Assembly (NCBI GenBank): GCA_965237725.1
Contig: OZ250151.1
Coordinates: 4,350,936-4,414,935, forward strand
DNA: 64,000 bases
Source of the DNA: G965237725 sp965237725
GTDB lineage: Bacteria; Pseudomonadota; Gammaproteobacteria; Arenicellales; Poriferihabitantaceae
Direction of reading: 5' to 3'
The notes below the pieces were generated by a model. The model had not been told where the DNA came from. It did not search any database and was given only the letters and a program-made list of their open reading frames with translations. Both the position numbers and the translations under genes were made by a program. The first letter of the stretch is position 1; every line of letters starts with the position of its first letter. Of this stretch, positions 42,618 to 51,575 are shown one piece after another.

Positions 42618-43610
42618 ATGAAAGACATGGATGATGTCCGACGACCCCTGCCCGCAAACCCTGAGAAGTTTCTGGATAAAATGCGCGCGTTTATTCGTTC
42701 AAAAAATCTCAGTTATCGGACTGAAAAAACCTATATCTATTGGGTTAAGCGATATATTAAATATCATCGATTAAAACACCCTGAGACCATGCATGCGGGA
42801 CATGTTGAGCAATTTTTACACCATCTCGCCATTGTTGAAAATGTTGCATCAAACACCCAGAGGGCTGGATTGAACGCTCTCGCTTTTCTATACAACCAAT
42901 TTCTCGAATCTCCCTTGGGGGATCTGAATATTACTAGAGCCAGAAGCACTCGCCGAGTTCCTGTGGTCTTTTCTCATAAGGAGGCAATTGAGGTCATTAA
43001 ATATTTGTCCTTTCCCTGGAAAACCATTGCAGAAATTATGTATGGCTCAGGTCTTCGAATAAGCGAAGCAATCGGTTTGAGAGTAAAAGATATTGATTTT
43101 GATCAAATGATGATTATTGTTCGACAGGGAAAAGGTGGAAAAGATCGACGCACCGTTTTGCCAGAAATTGTGATTCCACAATTAAAGGAACAAATCACCG
43201 CGGTATTGCGGATTCACCGTAGCGACCTGGAGATGGGTTACGGAGAAGTCTATCTGCCAGGCGCGCTTGCACGAAAATATCCCTCTGCTGCAAAAGACCC
43301 GGCGTGGCAATATATTTTTCCTTCTGTAAAGCTATCCAGGGACCCTCGCGCAAACAAAATTCGGCGACACCATGTACTCGATCGTTCTCTTCAAAGAAGG
43401 GTTAAACAGGCTATCCGTACCGCGGGTATACCCAAACACGCTAATTGCCATACGTTTCGTCACAGCTTCGCTACCCGGCTTCTGGAACAGGGAAACGATA
43501 TCCGAACCGTGCAGGAACTGCTGGGTCATAGCAATGTATCAACCACAGAAATATATACTCATGTTTTAAACCGAGGCGTATTGGGTGTTCGCAGTCCGGT
43601 GGATCGCTAA
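42618..43610 (+). CDS. intI: Integron integrase IntI
   Basis: 330 residues, preceded by AAGGAG at 42606-42611. A tyrosine recombinase with Arg147 (GSGLRISEAIGL), Lys172/175 in QGKGGKD, His278 and Arg281 (HTFRHSFATRLLE), His304 (LLGHSNVSTTEIY) and nucleophile Tyr313. The integron-specific patch between residues about 209 and 235 (GEVYLPGALARKYPSAAKDP, AWQYIFPS) separates it from XerCD and allows recognition of single-stranded attC. Divergent from the array, convergent with the next gene. Frame intact, so the integron is likely active. Confidence 0.98.
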   Translation: MKDMDDVRRPLPANPEKFLDKMRAFIRSKNLSYRTEKTYIYWVKRYIKYHRLKHPETMHAGHVEQFLHHLAIVENVASNTQRAGLNALAFLYNQFLESPLGDLNITRARSTRRVPVVFSHKEAIEVIKYLSFPWKTIAEIMYGSGLRISEAIGLRVKDIDFDQMMIIVRQGKGGKDRRTVLPEIVIPQLKEQITAVLRIHRSDLEMGYGEVYLPGALARKYPSAAKDPAWQYIFPSVKLSRDPRANKIRRHHVLDRSLQRRVKQAIRTAGIPKHANCHTFRHSFATRLLEQGNDIRTVQELLGHSNVSTTEIYTHVLNRGVLGVRSPVDR

Positions 43611-43632
43611 GCGTATTTGGCCGTCTGGGTTA

Positions 43633-44784
43633 TCAGACCACAACCAGGTCGGTCGGTTGTCGGCTCAGCCGTTCTACGCTGTTTTCAGTTATCCGTACGG
43701 TTTGACCCAATGTCATGGAGTTTCCGGTATCGCTGTTCATTAAAATGATATGCACAAAAAAGATGTTGTTGGTTTGAAGAACATAAGGGTTGTTGGCATA
43801 GAACATTGGATAATCCATCCACATCGGCGTATACATGGCACCCAGGCTATAGCCGCAGGCGTTCATTCTATGGGCGTTAAAACCGGCTTCATCGAGCACT
43901 CGGGCGTGTTCCGAAAAAACTGTACCCGCGGTTTCCCCAGGTTTAATCGCTTCCAGGCAAGCTTCCATGGCGTCTGAGCACGCTTTATGCATATTAACGT
44001 GCTCGATGGAGGGTTGGCCGGTGAGAAACGTCTGCATCAAACAGGCATGATAACGTCGATAGGCGCCACCGTATTCCAGAGTTAACTGATCTTGTTCGCC
44101 AACGGTTTCTCTGCCAGTAAAATATCGACACAGCAATGCCCCTGCCCCGGACCCGATAATAAATTCATTAGCAGGATAATCGCCGCCGCCCTTGAATACG
44201 GCGCCCTGCATGGCTGCAAGAATCTCTCCTTCGAATACGCCAGGACCCGCGGTTGCTATTGCTGCATCCATGGCATCATCCGCAAGGGCCGCGGCGCGTT
44301 TGACGTATTTAATTTCAGCATCACTCTTGACCACGCGAAGTTCGCTGACCAGAGTGGAGGCGTCTTCCAGATTGCAGATGGATTTCAATCCGGCATCCAC
44401 CAGCTTACCGTAGGCTGCGGAAAGCCCATAGGCATTGTATTCACAACCCAGTTTGTGGCTGGAGACACCAAATTCCTGAAGCGCCTTTTTGAGATCATCC
44501 GCAGGATTCACTCCATCGCCGTCTACCCAAATTTTGATGTCTTCGATGTCCGAGGTATGTTGTGCCTGACGCAGGTCGGGTGCCCGGGTGAGTAGAAAGT
44601 AACGACCATCAGCGCCAAGATACAAACACTGGAAGAAACAATAACCAAAGGTATCGTAGCCAGTTAGATAGAACATGCTTTCTTGCTTGAACATTAAAAT
44701 CCCATCAAGACCTTTGGCCTGCATTTTTTTAATGGTTTCCTGTCGTCTCGTATTCAGTTCAGATCGTTCAAAGTGTAATGGCAT
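43633..44784 (-). CDS. M24 family metallopeptidase/hydrolase (Xaa-Pro or ectoine-hydrolase like)
   Basis: 383 residues. An N-terminal creatinase domain (GLDGILMFKQESMFYLTGYD), then a pita-bread domain with VVKSDAEIKYVKRAAALADD, FIIGSGAGALLCRYFTGRET, LEYGGAYRRYHACLMQTFLT and GETAGTVFSEHARVLDEAGF. The usual first metal Asp is Glu (TLEYG), and other ligands are partly changed, which fits amidohydrolase-type members (creatinase, DoeA) rather than standard aminopeptidases. Substrate unknown. Confidence 0.87.
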   Translation of the reverse strand: MPLHFERSELNTRRQETIKKMQAKGLDGILMFKQESMFYLTGYDTFGYCFFQCLYLGADGRYFLLTRAPDLRQAQHTSDIEDIKIWVDGDGVNPADDLKKALQEFGVSSHKLGCEYNAYGLSAAYGKLVDAGLKSICNLEDASTLVSELRVVKSDAEIKYVKRAAALADDAMDAAIATAGPGVFEGEILAAMQGAVFKGGGDYPANEFIIGSGAGALLCRYFTGRETVGEQDQLTLEYGGAYRRYHACLMQTFLTGQPSIEHVNMHKACSDAMEACLEAIKPGETAGTVFSEHARVLDEAGFNAHRMNACGYSLGAMYTPMWMDYPMFYANNPYVLQTNNIFFVHIILMNSDTGNSMTLGQTVRITENSVERLSRQPTDLVVV

Positions 44785-44925
44785 GGGTTGGTGCTCCAGA
44801 AAGAGATATTGTAATTTAGGGCTTCAAAGGCTAAAACATACCTGTCTTTGCAAACGAAATAAAGTAATCCAGTTATAATCTTCGCCAAATTTTTAATCCT
44901 CATTTGAACCTCATAGGAAAATCTG

Positions 44926-46230
44926 ATGTCCACACCGATTAATACCCGATTTGATACCCTGGCCCTGCATGCAGGACAACGGCCAGACCCGGAGCATGGC
45001 GCCCGTGCGGTACCGATATACCAGACCGCGAGTTACGTCTTTAAAGACAGTGATCAGGCAGCGTCTCTGTTCAATATGGAACGCCCTGGCCATGCTTATG
45101 CCCGACTGTCTAATCCGACAACCGCGGTATTAGAAGAACGCATTGCTGCCCTTGAGGACGGCGTTGGCGGTATCGCAACCGCCAGTGGACAGGCCGCCTT
45201 GCACCTGGCGATTACGACGATTATGGACGCAGGTTCCCATATCGTTTCATCCAGCGCAATCTATGGCGGTTCTCATAACCTGATGCAATACACCCTCTCA
45301 CGGTTTGGTATCGAAACGACATTCGTCTCTCCCCGTGACATCGACGGCATCCGCAAAGCCATACGCCCAAACACCCGACTGATATTTGGTGAAGTCATAG
45401 GCAATCCGGGCAATGACATCATGAATGTGCCATTAGTTGCAGAAATCGCCCATGAAAACAATATTCCCCTGATGATCGATTCGACTTTCTGTACGCCTTA
45501 TCTGTGTAAGCCTTTTGATCTTGGGGCAAGTCTGATAATGCATTCCGCGACCAAGTTTCTCTGTGGTCATGGCACGGTAATCGGAGGTGTGCTGGTGGAT
45601 CAGGGGCGATTCAACTGGGAAGACAGTGGCAAGTTCGCAACCCTTTCTGATCCTTATAAAGGTTTTCATGACATGTCCTTCGACGAAGAATCTTCTCAGG
45701 CCGCTTTTTTACTGCGAGCGCGGCGGGAAGGCATGCGTGACTTTGGCGCTTGCATGAGTCCCACAGTTGCATTTTATATTTTACAGGGCATAGAAACCCT
45801 TTCCCTGCGGATGAAACAACATGTCTCCAATACCCGCACGATCATCGAGCATCTGCAATCCCTGGATGCAGTGGCAGATATCAGCTACCCGGAATTGCCC
45901 GAGCATCCGGATTACAAACTCGCTCAGGAATTACTGCCCAAAGGCGCAGGCTCGGTTTTTAGTTTCACCCTCAAGGGTGGCCGCGATGCGGGGCGGGTGT
46001 TTACCGAATCTCTGGATATATTTTCCCATCTGGCCAATGTGGGGGATGCCAAATCTCTGGTGATTCATCCCGCCAGTACAACCCATTACCGAATGAGCAA
46101 AGAAGATTTGGTTAAGGCCGGAATCAATGAAGGCACCATTCGGATGTCTGTGGGGCTTGAAGACATTAGCGACCTCATCGAAGATTTGTCCAAAGGCATT
46201 CATCTGGCGAACAAAGCTACTGCAAAATAG
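44926..46230 (+). CDS. O-acetylhomoserine sulfhydrylase-type PLP enzyme (MetY-like)
   Basis: 434 residues. FDTLALHAGQRPDPEHGARA, VPIYQTASYVFKDSDQAASL, YARLSNPTTAVLEERIAALE, and the PLP lysine in IMHSATKFLCGHG (Lys210). The long C-terminal part with GDAKSLVIHPASTTHYRMSK is typical of MetY: makes homocysteine or methionine from O-acetylhomoserine and sulfide or methanethiol. Divergent from the M24 gene with a 141-base gap. Confidence 0.94.
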   Translation: MSTPINTRFDTLALHAGQRPDPEHGARAVPIYQTASYVFKDSDQAASLFNMERPGHAYARLSNPTTAVLEERIAALEDGVGGIATASGQAALHLAITTIMDAGSHIVSSSAIYGGSHNLMQYTLSRFGIETTFVSPRDIDGIRKAIRPNTRLIFGEVIGNPGNDIMNVPLVAEIAHENNIPLMIDSTFCTPYLCKPFDLGASLIMHSATKFLCGHGTVIGGVLVDQGRFNWEDSGKFATLSDPYKGFHDMSFDEESSQAAFLLRARREGMRDFGACMSPTVAFYILQGIETLSLRMKQHVSNTRTIIEHLQSLDAVADISYPELPEHPDYKLAQELLPKGAGSVFSFTLKGGRDAGRVFTESLDIFSHLANVGDAKSLVIHPASTTHYRMSKEDLVKAGINEGTIRMSVGLEDISDLIEDLSKGIHLANKATAK

Positions 46231-46271
46231 CCTGAGTAAAAAGGCTGAAAAATAGATTGGAAGAATAAAAA

Positions 46272-47114
46272 ATGTATATTTCATCAAACAAAAACGACTA
46301 CTACGCCTATACCGGAACCCACGACTTAAAGGGTGATCTGGAAACCATTGTATTTGTCCACGGCGCATCCATGGATCACAGCGTCTGGTCCAACCAAAGC
46401 CGCTATTTTGCCTACCATGGTTACAATGTGGTTGCCCTGGATTTGCCCGGACATAAATTCAGCGGGGGCGAACCGCTGAGTGATATCGTCGACATGGCCA
46501 CATGGCTAAACCAGATTATCGGCCAGATCATGGTCCAGAACATGGGCCAGACCATGGGCCAGGCCACAGATACTGCTTATCATATAGTTGGACACAGCAT
46601 GGGGGCCCTTGTTGCTTTGGAAGCTGCGGCGAGGTTTGACCATGACAAAGCCAGACTAAATTCACTATCTCTGGTTGGGTTCAGTTATCCCATGAGCGTA
46701 ACCCCGCAATTGATGGATGCGGCCGAGAATGATCCTAGCCGCGCGTATAGCATGATGACCGAATGGAGTCACACCTCAAAGATTGGCGGCGAGCCCATTC
46801 CTGGTTTCTGGTCACCGGGTATGCAAAAAAGCATGATGGAGAACAGCACGCCGGGATCCATACACAAAAATTTAATTGCCTGTGATAATTATTCTGGTGG
46901 TGAAGCGGCATTTGAGAAAATTAATTGCCCCATCCTGTTTATCAGTGGTCGCAAAGATAAAATGGCACCGGCTAAACTGGCCCAACAGGAAGCGGATCGA
47001 AATGAGTCAGCCAGTATCACTCTGATACCGAATTGTGGACACAACATCATGTCCGAATCCCCGGATGGGGTATTAGGGGAACTCAAGCAGTTCATCCGCA
47101 GTCATCCGGCTTAA
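46272..47114 (+). CDS. Alpha/beta hydrolase
   Basis: 280 residues. ETIVFVHGASMDHSVWSNQS (oxyanion), HIVGHSMGALVAL with nucleophile Ser109, CPILFISGRKDKMAPAK with the acid Asp and NCGHNIMSESPDGV with the His. An extra IIGQIMVQNMGQTMGQATD segment before the nucleophile strand comes from a 12-base tandem repeat. Esterase or similar; substrate unknown. Starts 42 bases after the MetY gene, likely one transcript. Confidence 0.92.
   Translation: MYISSNKNDYYAYTGTHDLKGDLETIVFVHGASMDHSVWSNQSRYFAYHGYNVVALDLPGHKFSGGEPLSDIVDMATWLNQIIGQIMVQNMGQTMGQATDTAYHIVGHSMGALVALEAAARFDHDKARLNSLSLVGFSYPMSVTPQLMDAAENDPSRAYSMMTEWSHTSKIGGEPIPGFWSPGMQKSMMENSTPGSIHKNLIACDNYSGGEAAFEKINCPILFISGRKDKMAPAKLAQQEADRNESASITLIPNCGHNIMSESPDGVLGELKQFIRSHPA
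46520..46566 (+). repeat. 12-bp in-frame tandem repeat in the hydrolase gene
   Basis: About three copies of a CATGGGCCAGAC-like unit encode MVQN-MGQT-MGQA. Variation in copy number would change the protein by four residues at a time. Confidence 0.7.
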
Positions 47115-47186
47115 AATCAGTCAAAACAACTGAGGAACTTAAGTATCAGAAAACCTAAAATAGTCGCATGGACTGTCATCGCAGGA

Positions 47187-47978
47187 TTGCTGCTTGGGCA
47201 TCTATGGCTGTCCACAATTCGCCAGCCCCTGCCTGCGGCATCGGGGAATAAAATTCATCAGATTGGTGAATGGAAGTCCGGGCAAAATACTATTAGGGTT
47301 TCTACATACAATATTCATCGTGCAAGAGGTCTTGATGACAAAACTGACATCAACAGAACTGCAGCGCTTTTGGCTAACGATGATATCGCTGGATTACAGG
47401 AAGTACTAAGCAAATCCTGGTTGGGAGAGCCCGATCAGGCGGAACAAATAGCACAATTAAATGGTTCAGGGTGGTTATTCGCACCCATTCAGACTCGATA
47501 CTACAAACCTTATATAGGCAACGCCCTGCTCAGCCGCTTCGAAGTAAATCAATGGTTACGCCAGCCCTTGATTTGGTCTGACCAACTTGGAATTGAAGAT
47601 CGTAGTCGTGGCTTCCGCAATATCATTACCGCAAGCATCAGGCTTGACGATCAACCTATAAGGTTAATCGTGACCCATATCGATCGTGGTCCAATTAGTG
47701 AATCTCAGGTGAAACAGGTGCTGGATATTTTCGACCAGCACGAGCGCGCTATTCTGATGGCAGACCTCAATACCCATTCCCAAAGCCCTGTAATGTTGAA
47801 CTGGTTAAAAGACAATCCTGGTGGAGATGCCGTGGGTATTGCGCTGGGGGACCAGGATTTGGGTTATCGTATCGATTGGATTCTGACCCGTGGATTTAAC
47901 ATAGTTACTGGAGGATTGACGACTGAAGGTATCTCTGATCATCCGTACTATTGGGTCGAGCTGAAGTTATCAGAATAA
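47187..47978 (+). CDS. Endonuclease/exonuclease/phosphatase (EEP) family, signal-anchored
   Basis: At least 263 residues. IRVSTYNIHRARGLDDKTDI (first ligand), IAGLQEV with Glu, LIVTHIDRGP, ILMADLNTHSQSPVM and EGISDHPYYWVEL complete the Mg-phosphodiesterase set. A hydrophobic N-terminus (WTVIAGLLLGHLWLS) implies membrane anchoring outside the cytoplasm. No ATG fits: TTG at 47187 lies inside the hydrophobic helix, and a CTG near 47129, behind GAGGA, is the better biological start. Confidence 0.87.
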   Translation: MLLGHLWLSTIRQPLPAASGNKIHQIGEWKSGQNTIRVSTYNIHRARGLDDKTDINRTAALLANDDIAGLQEVLSKSWLGEPDQAEQIAQLNGSGWLFAPIQTRYYKPYIGNALLSRFEVNQWLRQPLIWSDQLGIEDRSRGFRNIITASIRLDDQPIRLIVTHIDRGPISESQVKQVLDIFDQHERAILMADLNTHSQSPVMLNWLKDNPGGDAVGIALGDQDLGYRIDWILTRGFNIVTGGLTTEGISDHPYYWVELKLSE

Positions 47979-48007
47979 ACGGTTTCTTAACTTAGAAGAA
48001 TTATCCA

Positions 48008-48718
48008 ATGATTCCCTATAAGGACGAGAACCCGACCCACCATTTACCCGTGATCACGTATGGCATTATCTGCCTGAATGTGCTGACCTGGATTTTTATA
48101 CAGGGTATGGGTCAGGAACCTGCGCTATCTGATTCGATTTGTAATTATGGCCTGATACCCGCCGCGGTACTCGGCATCAACGCCATGGACCCGACAACCA
48201 CATTTTGTAACATCACCCAACAATCCTGGTCTGTGACCATCACCTCGATGTTTTTGCATGGCGGCTGGATGCATCTCATTGGTAATATGTGGTTCATGTG
48301 GATTTTTGCCGACAATATCGAAGATGTATTACGTCCCGCCAAATTTATATTGTTTTATCTGATCGGGGGATTTGCTGCAGTTGCCGCCCAGATGATTGCT
48401 GATCTGAGCAGTGTCAATCCCATGGTCGGTGCGTCCGGCGCAATCGGCGGGATCATGGGCGCCTATGCCTGGTTGTATCCCACGGTCAGGGTACGTATTG
48501 CCGTAATTCTCGGCTTCTTTATAATCCGTCAAACCATTCCGGCCTGGGTTATGCTTGGTATCTGGTTTGGACTCCAGGCGGTCAGCGGCACCATTTCCCT
48601 GTCATCCAGCAGTCAGGCCGGGGTCGCATTCTGGGCCCATATTGGCGGCTTTGGCTGTGGCTTCCTGTTAATCCAGTTATTTCACAGAAAACCACCCTCT
48701 CCTGCCGATCTTGATTAG
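48008..48718 (+). CDS. Rhomboid family intramembrane serine protease
   Basis: 236 residues, about six helices. MFLHGGWMHLIGNMWFMWIF (H-x-x-x-N oxyanion helix), MVGASGAIGGIMGAYAWLYP with the nucleophile Ser of G-A-S-G, and the base His in GVAFWAHIGGFGCGFLLI. Cleaves transmembrane substrates. The DENPTHHLPVITYGIICLNV start is typical of bacterial rhomboids. Confidence 0.96.
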   Translation: MIPYKDENPTHHLPVITYGIICLNVLTWIFIQGMGQEPALSDSICNYGLIPAAVLGINAMDPTTTFCNITQQSWSVTITSMFLHGGWMHLIGNMWFMWIFADNIEDVLRPAKFILFYLIGGFAAVAAQMIADLSSVNPMVGASGAIGGIMGAYAWLYPTVRVRIAVILGFFIIRQTIPAWVMLGIWFGLQAVSGTISLSSSSQAGVAFWAHIGGFGCGFLLIQLFHRKPPSPADLD

Positions 48719-48798
48719 AATCTGGTCATCGGTTTAATCTTTAACCATGGTCGTCTTTTACTCGTTCTTTATGTATTAATATTTATGTATTGTTTTCT

Positions 48799-50112
48799 AT
48801 GCAAAGCGTTGAACAAATAATTAAACCCCAGTGGTTAATCCCCGTTGACTCAGATCATTCAGTATTGACGGATCACGCCGTGGTGGTGGACCAGGGCAAA
48901 ATTGTTGAAACCGGGCACATTGATAAAATCCAATCAAGCTATCAGACCAACAACCTGGTTGAGCTGAACGATCACGCCCTGATTCCAGGATTAATCAATG
49001 CCCATACCCACGGCTCAATGTCATTGTTGCGGGGCTATGCAGACGATATGCCATTGATGCAATGGTTGAATGAGCATATCTGGCCGGCTGAGGCCAAATG
49101 GGTGAGCGAGGAATTTGTTCAGGCTGGCATCGATCTTGCCTGTGCGGAAATGATCAGGGGTGGCACAACCTGCTTTAATGACATGTACTTTTTCCCTGAT
49201 GTTGTTGCCCGACGGGTAGAGGCTGCTGGCATTCGCGCCTGTGTGGGTATGATTGTCATCGATTTCCCCACGGTCTGGGCACAAAATGCGGATGAATATA
49301 TAAATAAGGGCCTGGCTATGCGCGATGAAATTCGTCATTCTGAACTCGTCACAACAGCATTTGCGCCCCATGCACCCTATACGGTTTCCGACGAGCCATT
49401 GAAAAAAATCGCCACGTTATCGGAAGAACTGGATTGCCAGCTACATATACACGTCCACGAGACCGCTCATGAGATTGAGGAATCCACTGCACAATTTGGA
49501 ATGCGCCCATTGGAGCGACTCGACCAGCTGGGGTTGGTGGGACCCAGATTGATGGCGGTTCATATGACCCAATTGTTAGCCGGAGAGATCCAAACTTTAA
49601 GTGAGCGTGGCGTTAGTGTTGTTCATTGCCCGGAGTCAAACATGAAGCTGGCTAGCGGATTTTGTCCAGTTTCTCAGTTATCTGAAGCCGGGGTTAATAT
49701 TTGTATCGGCACCGATGGCGCTTCGAGTAACAATGATCTGGATATGTTGAGCGAAATGCGCAGCGCATCCCTGATAGCAAAAGGATTCAGTGAAGACCCC
49801 ACCGCATTGAGCAGCTACCACACCCTTCAGTGCGCAACATTAAACGGCGCAAAAGGTCTGGGACTGGACCATATCACTGGATCCATTGAAGTGGGAAAAT
49901 CCGCTGATATGACCGCCATAGATTTAAGCCACTGCACCACCCAACCGGTATATCATCCGGTTAGCCAGATTGTCTATAGTGCAGGTCGTGACCAGGTTTC
50001 AGATGTTTGGGTCGCTGGTAAAAGACTGCTTGAAAATGGTGATCTGAAAACATTAGATGAAGATAAAATTATTAGCGAAGCCAAACAATGGCAGAAGAAA
50101 ATTGCGACATGA
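48799..50112 (+). CDS. 5-methylthioadenosine/S-adenosylhomocysteine deaminase-type amidohydrolase
   Basis: 437 residues from the ATG at 48799 (MQSVEQIIKPQWL). ALIPGLINAHTHGSMSLLRG gives the metal H-x-H, LDCQLHIHVHETAHEIEEST the third His, SVVHCPESNMKLASGFCPVS and the Asp in ICIGTDGASSNNDLDM. This is the TRZ/ATZ family; Pseudomonas PA3170 is the same type, next to ubiG as here. Deaminates MTA or SAH. Confidence 0.93.
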   Translation: MQSVEQIIKPQWLIPVDSDHSVLTDHAVVVDQGKIVETGHIDKIQSSYQTNNLVELNDHALIPGLINAHTHGSMSLLRGYADDMPLMQWLNEHIWPAEAKWVSEEFVQAGIDLACAEMIRGGTTCFNDMYFFPDVVARRVEAAGIRACVGMIVIDFPTVWAQNADEYINKGLAMRDEIRHSELVTTAFAPHAPYTVSDEPLKKIATLSEELDCQLHIHVHETAHEIEESTAQFGMRPLERLDQLGLVGPRLMAVHMTQLLAGEIQTLSERGVSVVHCPESNMKLASGFCPVSQLSEAGVNICIGTDGASSNNDLDMLSEMRSASLIAKGFSEDPTALSSYHTLQCATLNGAKGLGLDHITGSIEVGKSADMTAIDLSHCTTQPVYHPVSQIVYSAGRDQVSDVWVAGKRLLENGDLKTLDEDKIISEAKQWQKKIAT

Positions 50113-50147
50113 TCAATATCCATGATCGATAGCCATAAACTGTAAAC

Positions 50148-50870
50148 ATGAGTAAAAAACAGTCAAGTTCAGTCAATGTTGATGAGGCGGAAATTGCTAA
50201 GTTCAGCGAACTGGCATCACGCTGGTGGGACCCGGAAAGTGAATTCAAACCACTCCACCAGATTAATCCTTTACGGTTGGATTTTATTGATGAGCGATCA
50301 AAACTGGATGGCATGAAAATCGTCGATATCGGCTGTGGTGGCGGGATATTGAGTGAGTCTATGGCCTTACGCGGTGCATTGGTTACTGGCATCGATATGG
50401 GAGAAGCCCCGCTTAATGTCGCCCGATTACACGCCCTGGAAAACAAGGTTGATATTGAATATCAGAAAATAACCGCCGAAGACTTTGCAGTAAAAAACAA
50501 AGGGAAATTTGACATCGTTACCTGCATGGAATTACTCGAGCATGTACCAGATCCATCTAGTGTGATTCAAGCCTGTAGTGATCTGGTCAAGCCCGGTGGC
50601 CATGTTTATTTCTCAACATTAAACAGAAATCCAAAGTCATTTCTAATGGCCATTGTGGGGGCAGAGTATGTTCTTAATTTATTACCCAAAGGCACCCATC
50701 AATATGAAAAGTTCATACGACCGAGCGAATTAAACCGTTGGTCGGAAAGTGCGGGATTAACTACCAGCGAGCTGATAGGCATGCACTACAATCCGCTATT
50801 CCAGACCTATAGCTTGGGTTCTGGCCTCGACGTCAATTACATCATGCATACCCAAAAACATAACGCTTAA
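50148..50870 (+). CDS. ubiG: Ubiquinone biosynthesis O-methyltransferase UbiG
   Basis: 240 residues. EIAKFSELASRWWDPESEFK, PLHQINPLRLDFIDERSKLD, GMKIVDIGCGGGILSESMAL (SAM), FDIVTCMELLEHVPDPSSVI and FSTLNRNPKSFLMAIVGAEY. All UbiG landmarks, including the membrane-binding insertion after strand 5. Methylates both O-positions in ubiquinone synthesis; the organism therefore respires with ubiquinone. Confidence 0.98.
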   Translation: MSKKQSSSVNVDEAEIAKFSELASRWWDPESEFKPLHQINPLRLDFIDERSKLDGMKIVDIGCGGGILSESMALRGALVTGIDMGEAPLNVARLHALENKVDIEYQKITAEDFAVKNKGKFDIVTCMELLEHVPDPSSVIQACSDLVKPGGHVYFSTLNRNPKSFLMAIVGAEYVLNLLPKGTHQYEKFIRPSELNRWSESAGLTTSELIGMHYNPLFQTYSLGSGLDVNYIMHTQKHNA

Positions 50871-50900
50871 GCTTTTCTGCAAGCGTTTCAATTTATTTCC

Positions 50901-51560
50901 ATGACGAATTCAATTGATACATTTCTGTTTGATCTAGACGGAACCCTGCTTGACACTCACGTGGATATGGCCAACGCCCTCAACGTGTTGTTGTCCAATC
51001 ATAATAAACCTACCCTCCCCATTGAAAAAATTAGGCCGCTGGTATCCAAAGGTGCCATAGCCATGGTTTGTATGGCATTTAATTGCGAACCTGGAAGTGA
51101 TCGTGCAACCAAATATTGGCGCGAGTTCCTGGACGCATATGCTCAGAACATCTGCGAACATACCCAATTTTTTGAAGGCATGGATACGGTGATTGACGCC
51201 ATCGAAAACAGCGGCAGGCAATGGGGTATCGTCACCAATAAACCGGAGTTTTTGACGGAACCACTTTTACAAAACTTGGGACTTGATCATCGTCCGGGCT
51301 GTGTGGTCAGCGGCGACACCCTGGCCCACAAGAAACCCCATCCCGCACCATTATTATTGGCCTGTGAGCAAATGAATTCCAGCCCCGACCGTTCGATTTA
51401 TATCGGTGATGACGAGCGCGATATTGAAGCCGGTCGACGTGCTGGAATGGCCACCATTGCTGCGGCCTACGGTTTTATTATCGAAGGCGACAATCCTGAG
51501 AACTGGAATGCAGATGCCGTGATTCAAGATCCCATTGAAATTTTAAACTGGTTGAATTAA
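50901..51560 (+). CDS. HAD phosphatase (Gph/MupP type)
   Basis: 219 residues. TFLFDLDGTLLDTHVDMANA (nucleophile and acid Asp), WGIVTNKPEFLTEPLLQNLG (Thr), HKKPHPAPLLLACEQM (Lys) and IYIGDDERDIEAGRRAGM (acidic pair). Directly after ubiG, as mupP (N-acetylmuramate 6-phosphate phosphatase) is in Pseudomonas; a phosphoglycolate phosphatase role is the alternative. Confidence 0.94.
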   Translation: MTNSIDTFLFDLDGTLLDTHVDMANALNVLLSNHNKPTLPIEKIRPLVSKGAIAMVCMAFNCEPGSDRATKYWREFLDAYAQNICEHTQFFEGMDTVIDAIENSGRQWGIVTNKPEFLTEPLLQNLGLDHRPGCVVSGDTLAHKKPHPAPLLLACEQMNSSPDRSIYIGDDERDIEAGRRAGMATIAAAYGFIIEGDNPENWNADAVIQDPIEILNWLN

Positions 51561-51575
51561 ATCGTTTTTGAACAA

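Larger units (their letters stand above)
1..43610 (-). mobile_element. Chromosomal (super)integron: intI, attI and about 70 attC-flanked cassettes
   Basis: An IntI-type integrase lies on the + strand at the right end. The array reads away from it on the minus strand, as usual for integrons. About 70 attC-like sites were found, most opening with a TAACG R' box and closing with CTTGTTA on the + strand. Cassettes are mostly single small genes, plus two-gene toxin-antitoxin units. The array is cut by the left window edge, so its true size is unknown. attC sites share a recognisable core but vary in length (about 58-105 bp), with several degenerate or truncated copies. Confidence 0.97.

Noticed and set aside
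1..43610. CRISPR array
   Set aside because: The many repeats are attC sites: they vary in length, flank open reading frames and have R'/R'' boxes; no uniform 25-40 bp repeats with short spacers.
43600..43660. Terminator between intI and the M24 gene
   Set aside because: GTCTGGGTTATCAGAC forms only a weak 5-bp stem without a T run.
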